Origin: CAZART01 sp964487555
GTDB taxonomy: Bacteria > Bacteroidota > Rhodothermia > Rhodothermales > VXPQ01
Direction of reading: 5' to 3'
DNA length: 7,701 bases
NCBI GenBank assembly: GCA_964487555.1
Contig: CAZART010000184.1
Location: 1-7,701 of the forward strand
Position 1 is the stretch's first letter. Each line of letters begins with the position of its first letter. The position numbers and the translations under genes are program-made. The notes beneath the pieces were generated by a model that was not told where the DNA came from, searched no databases, and saw nothing but the letters and a program-made list of their open reading frames with translations. Below are positions 6,266-7,701 of the stretch, one piece after another.

Positions 6266-6997
6266 ATGGAAGCGATGATACTGGCGGCAGGTCTCGGCAC
6301 GCGGCTCCGACCTCTTACGAACGAAATTCCAAAAGCCCTCGTCCCGGTCGGCGATCGACCCATGCTCGAACACGTTGCACGCCGCCTCATCGACGCCGGC
6401 TGTGACCACCTCGTCATCAACGTACACCATCACGCCGAGCAGGTCATTCGCTTTCTGGAGGAAAACGACCACTTCGGCATTAAGGTTGATGTCTCGGTCG
6501 AACCCGATCACGCTCTTGAGACGGGGGGCGGCCTTCAAAACGCAGCACCTCTCTTTCGGAAGAAGGAGCCCTTTTTTATGCACAATTCCGACATCTTCAC
6601 CAACATCGGCCTTCAGAAGCTTCGTGAGGCGCACACGTCTTCTGACGATGTGCTCGCAACGCTCGCCGTGCGTGACGTTGAAACGAATCGTTTTCTTCTG
6701 TTCGACGAAAAGGAGGATCTCTGCGGCTTCGGCGACAAAGAAGGCCAGGAGCACGTCGTACGCGAGCCGCACGGTACAATGACGCGCTACGACTTCTGCG
6801 GCGTGCAGATCATTTCACCTCGCATCTTCGATTTGATGACGGAAACCGGCGCCTTCTCCATCATTAATACCTACCTCCGTCTCTCTAAAGAGGGCGAGCG
6901 CATTCGGCCACACCGGGTTGGCGATGCCTATTGGATCGACGTAGGCAATCGCGAGCGTCTCGAAGAGGCCCGCACTCTCTACGAACAGCGTACCTGA
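6266..6997 (+). CDS. Sugar-1-phosphate nucleotidyltransferase, MurU/RmlA-like
   Basis: This is a cytoplasmic enzyme that joins a sugar 1-phosphate to an NTP, releasing pyrophosphate and forming an NDP-sugar. The signature LAAGLGTRLRPLT is at residues 6-18, followed by the conserved PK (Lys23). LETGGGL is at 84-90, the metal-binding NSD at 107-109 (Asp109), and WIDVGNRERLEEA at 223-235, where Asp225 is the likely second metal ligand. At 243 residues it is a compact catalytic domain without a left-handed beta-helix. This resembles MurU (N-acetylmuramate 1-phosphate uridylyltransferase in cell-wall recycling) more than GlmU, though mannose-1-phosphate guanylyltransferase activity is possible. 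The ATG at 6266 has no Shine-Dalgarno; an AT-rich TAAATT seven bases upstream could be a -10 for a leaderless message, but no good -35 accompanies it. The stop codon overlaps the next start. No AmgK-like kinase is present here. Confidence 0.87.
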   Translation: MEAMILAAGLGTRLRPLTNEIPKALVPVGDRPMLEHVARRLIDAGCDHLVINVHHHAEQVIRFLEENDHFGIKVDVSVEPDHALETGGGLQNAAPLFRKKEPFFMHNSDIFTNIGLQKLREAHTSSDDVLATLAVRDVETNRFLLFDEKEDLCGFGDKEGQEHVVREPHGTMTRYDFCGVQIISPRIFDLMTETGAFSIINTYLRLSKEGERIRPHRVGDAYWIDVGNRERLEEARTLYEQRT

Positions 6998-7539
6998 TGA
7001 AGATCGTCACCGTCTACTGCGCCTCCAGCAACGACGTAGACAGCAAGTACATGGATGTCGCCGGCGAGACCGGCCGGCTCCTGTCCGAACATAACCTGGC
7101 CCTCCTCTACGGCGGTGGTCAGGTCGGCCTGATGGGCGCCATTGCGCGTGCCGTCCATATGCACGGCGGCAGCGTATTCGGCGTCATTCCCGAGGCGCTC
7201 AAGGAGCGTGAAGGCGTCGCCTACGGCCTCGCCGACGAGCTCATCATCACCAAGACGATGCAGGAGCGTAAGTCGATCCTCTTCACCCGCGCCGACGCAT
7301 TCATGGTCCTGCCCGGCGGCTTCGGCACCTTAGAGGAGTTCATGGAGGTCCTCACGCTCAAACAGCTCGGCTACCATGACAAGCCCATCACCCTCATCAA
7401 CACCGACGGATACTATGATCCGCTTTTGGAGCTGTTCGAGCACTTTTTTGCCGAGCGATTTGCAGCCGAGCGTTATCGGTCGCTGTATTTCACTGCCGCT
7501 ACGCCGAAAGACGCACTAGATTTCATCGAGGGAGAGTGA
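6997..7539 (+). CDS. LOG-family nucleotide 5'-monophosphate phosphoribohydrolase
   Basis: This 180-residue cytoplasmic protein belongs to the LOG (TIGR00730) group, which hydrolyses AMP or cytokinin riboside monophosphates to free base and ribose 5-phosphate. GGGQVGLMG is at 39-47, ERKSILFTRADAF near 90-102, and the defining PGGFGTLEE at 106-114. Arg91 and Glu114 are the probable catalytic pair. The length is typical of short LOG proteins. The ATG at 6997 is chosen because it starts directly at the first strand (MKIVTVYCASS) and overlaps the previous TGA by one base as TGATG. A longer in-frame opening from 6931 lies inside the upstream gene. The overlap implies translational coupling, since no Shine-Dalgarno is apparent. 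Old annotations of such proteins as lysine decarboxylases are wrong for this motif set. Whether a cytokinin or simply AMP is the substrate is unknown. Confidence 0.92.
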   Translation: MKIVTVYCASSNDVDSKYMDVAGETGRLLSEHNLALLYGGGQVGLMGAIARAVHMHGGSVFGVIPEALKEREGVAYGLADELIITKTMQERKSILFTRADAFMVLPGGFGTLEEFMEVLTLKQLGYHDKPITLINTDGYYDPLLELFEHFFAERFAAERYRSLYFTAATPKDALDFIEGE

Positions 7540-7548
7540 GAAGGGGAA

Positions 7549-7568
7549 GGGCGACAGATCTCGCACCC
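7549..7568 (+). terminator. Possible hairpin after the LOG gene
   Basis: Ten bases after the LOG stop, GGGCGA (7549-7554) can pair with TCGC (7561-7564) and CC (7566-7567) around CAGATC, with one bulged A. The following sequence is only moderately T-rich (GGTTATGATTTG), with no U-run. The stem sequence resembles the hairpin at 895-916. This is a weak terminator candidate. Confidence 0.25.
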
Positions 7569-7644
7569 TGCTAGGTTATGATTTGCGGCTCGGCGTGTCT
7601 TATGTGCAAAGACCCTGCTACGATGTCGCGCCGAATCCGCTCGC

Positions 7645-7662
7645 TTCCCCTTCCCCTTCCCC
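7645..7662 (+). repeat. Three tandem TTCCCC units, complementary to the purine tract after the LOG stop
   Basis: TTCCCC occurs three times in a row. Twelve of its bases (CCCTTCCCCTTC, 7648-7659) are the exact reverse complement of GAAGGGGAAGGG at 7540-7551, just after the LOG stop codon. The opposite strand has three runs of four Gs with two-base spacers. It could be a long-range stem, an unstable microsatellite or chance. Confidence 0.6.
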
Positions 7663-7701
7663 TAAACGTCGTGCGGCAGATTCCCCCGATGCGACCGCAA
7701 A

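Larger units (their letters stand above)
7540..7701. other. Downstream non-coding stretch with short repeats, no convincing gene
   Basis: This 162-base tail has no recognised gene. It holds an imperfect pair of short direct repeats, ACCCTGCTA at 7565-7573 and 7612-7620, and a -10-like TATGAT at 7577-7582 without a good -35. An ATG at 7623 opens a frame that runs to the window end (MSRRIRSLPLPLPLNVV...), with another in-frame ATG at 7689. It is too short to judge, lacks a Shine-Dalgarno, and its start crosses the TTCCCC tract. The next gene probably begins at or beyond the window edge. Confidence 0.4.

Noticed and set aside
5249..6772. A 507-codon open frame on the minus strand spanning the second binding protein and much of the nucleotidyltransferase
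   Set aside because: It runs antisense to two genes with clear family motifs and crosses their intergenic gap. GC-rich third-position bias removes stops in this register, and the translation shows no recognisable motif.
7583..7606. TTGCGG and TATGTG as promoter elements for a gene beyond the window
   Set aside because: The spacing is only 12 bp and both elements match consensus poorly.

Overview
The window is GC-rich bacterial DNA carrying eight protein-coding genes with almost no spare sequence. No tRNA, rRNA, insertion sequence, integrase or CRISPR array is visible. Several genes (the Gfo/Idh-type dehydrogenase, the first TRAP binding protein, the nucleotidyltransferase) have no recognisable Shine-Dalgarno sequence, while two (the TrmH-type methylase and the SDR) do. 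Such mixed usage, together with a ferredoxin-dependent 2-oxoacid oxidoreductase and twin-arginine substrate-binding proteins, would suit a marine or halophilic member of the Bacteroidota/Rhodothermota. That placement is a guess from style, not from a marker gene.

Layout. Bases 3-881 (+) hold the 3' part of a 2-oxoacid:ferredoxin oxidoreductase beta subunit (korB), cut by the window start. It converges on a minus-strand pair: a Gfo/Idh/MocA oxidoreductase (931-2172) and, upstream of it, a TrmH-type tRNA/rRNA 2'-O-methyltransferase (2312-3100). An 80-base divergent region separates the methylase from a plus-strand run: a classical SDR (3181-3897), two tandem TakP-like TRAP substrate-binding proteins (3984-5108 and 5105-6163, ATGA overlap), a sugar-1-phosphate nucleotidyltransferase resembling MurU (6266-6997) and a LOG-family nucleotide phosphoribohydrolase (6997-7539, TGATG overlap). 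The last 162 bases have no convincing gene, but contain a hairpin, a triple TTCCCC tract and short repeats.

How the genes may work together. The clearest unit is the pair of binding proteins, preceded by a good sigma-70-like promoter (TTGAAC, 17 bp, TATACT). They closely resemble the alpha-keto-acid binder TakP, but no membrane subunits (DctQ/DctM) are next to them here. The first has a complete Tat lipoprotein signal. The second keeps only the twin-arginine start and lacks the hydrophobic stretch and cleavage site, which is the most unusual feature in the window. The nucleotidyltransferase and LOG gene are translationally linked and probably co-expressed. The remaining genes look like ordinary housekeeping or metabolic genes. 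I see no defence system, biosynthetic cluster or other obviously new multi-gene system.
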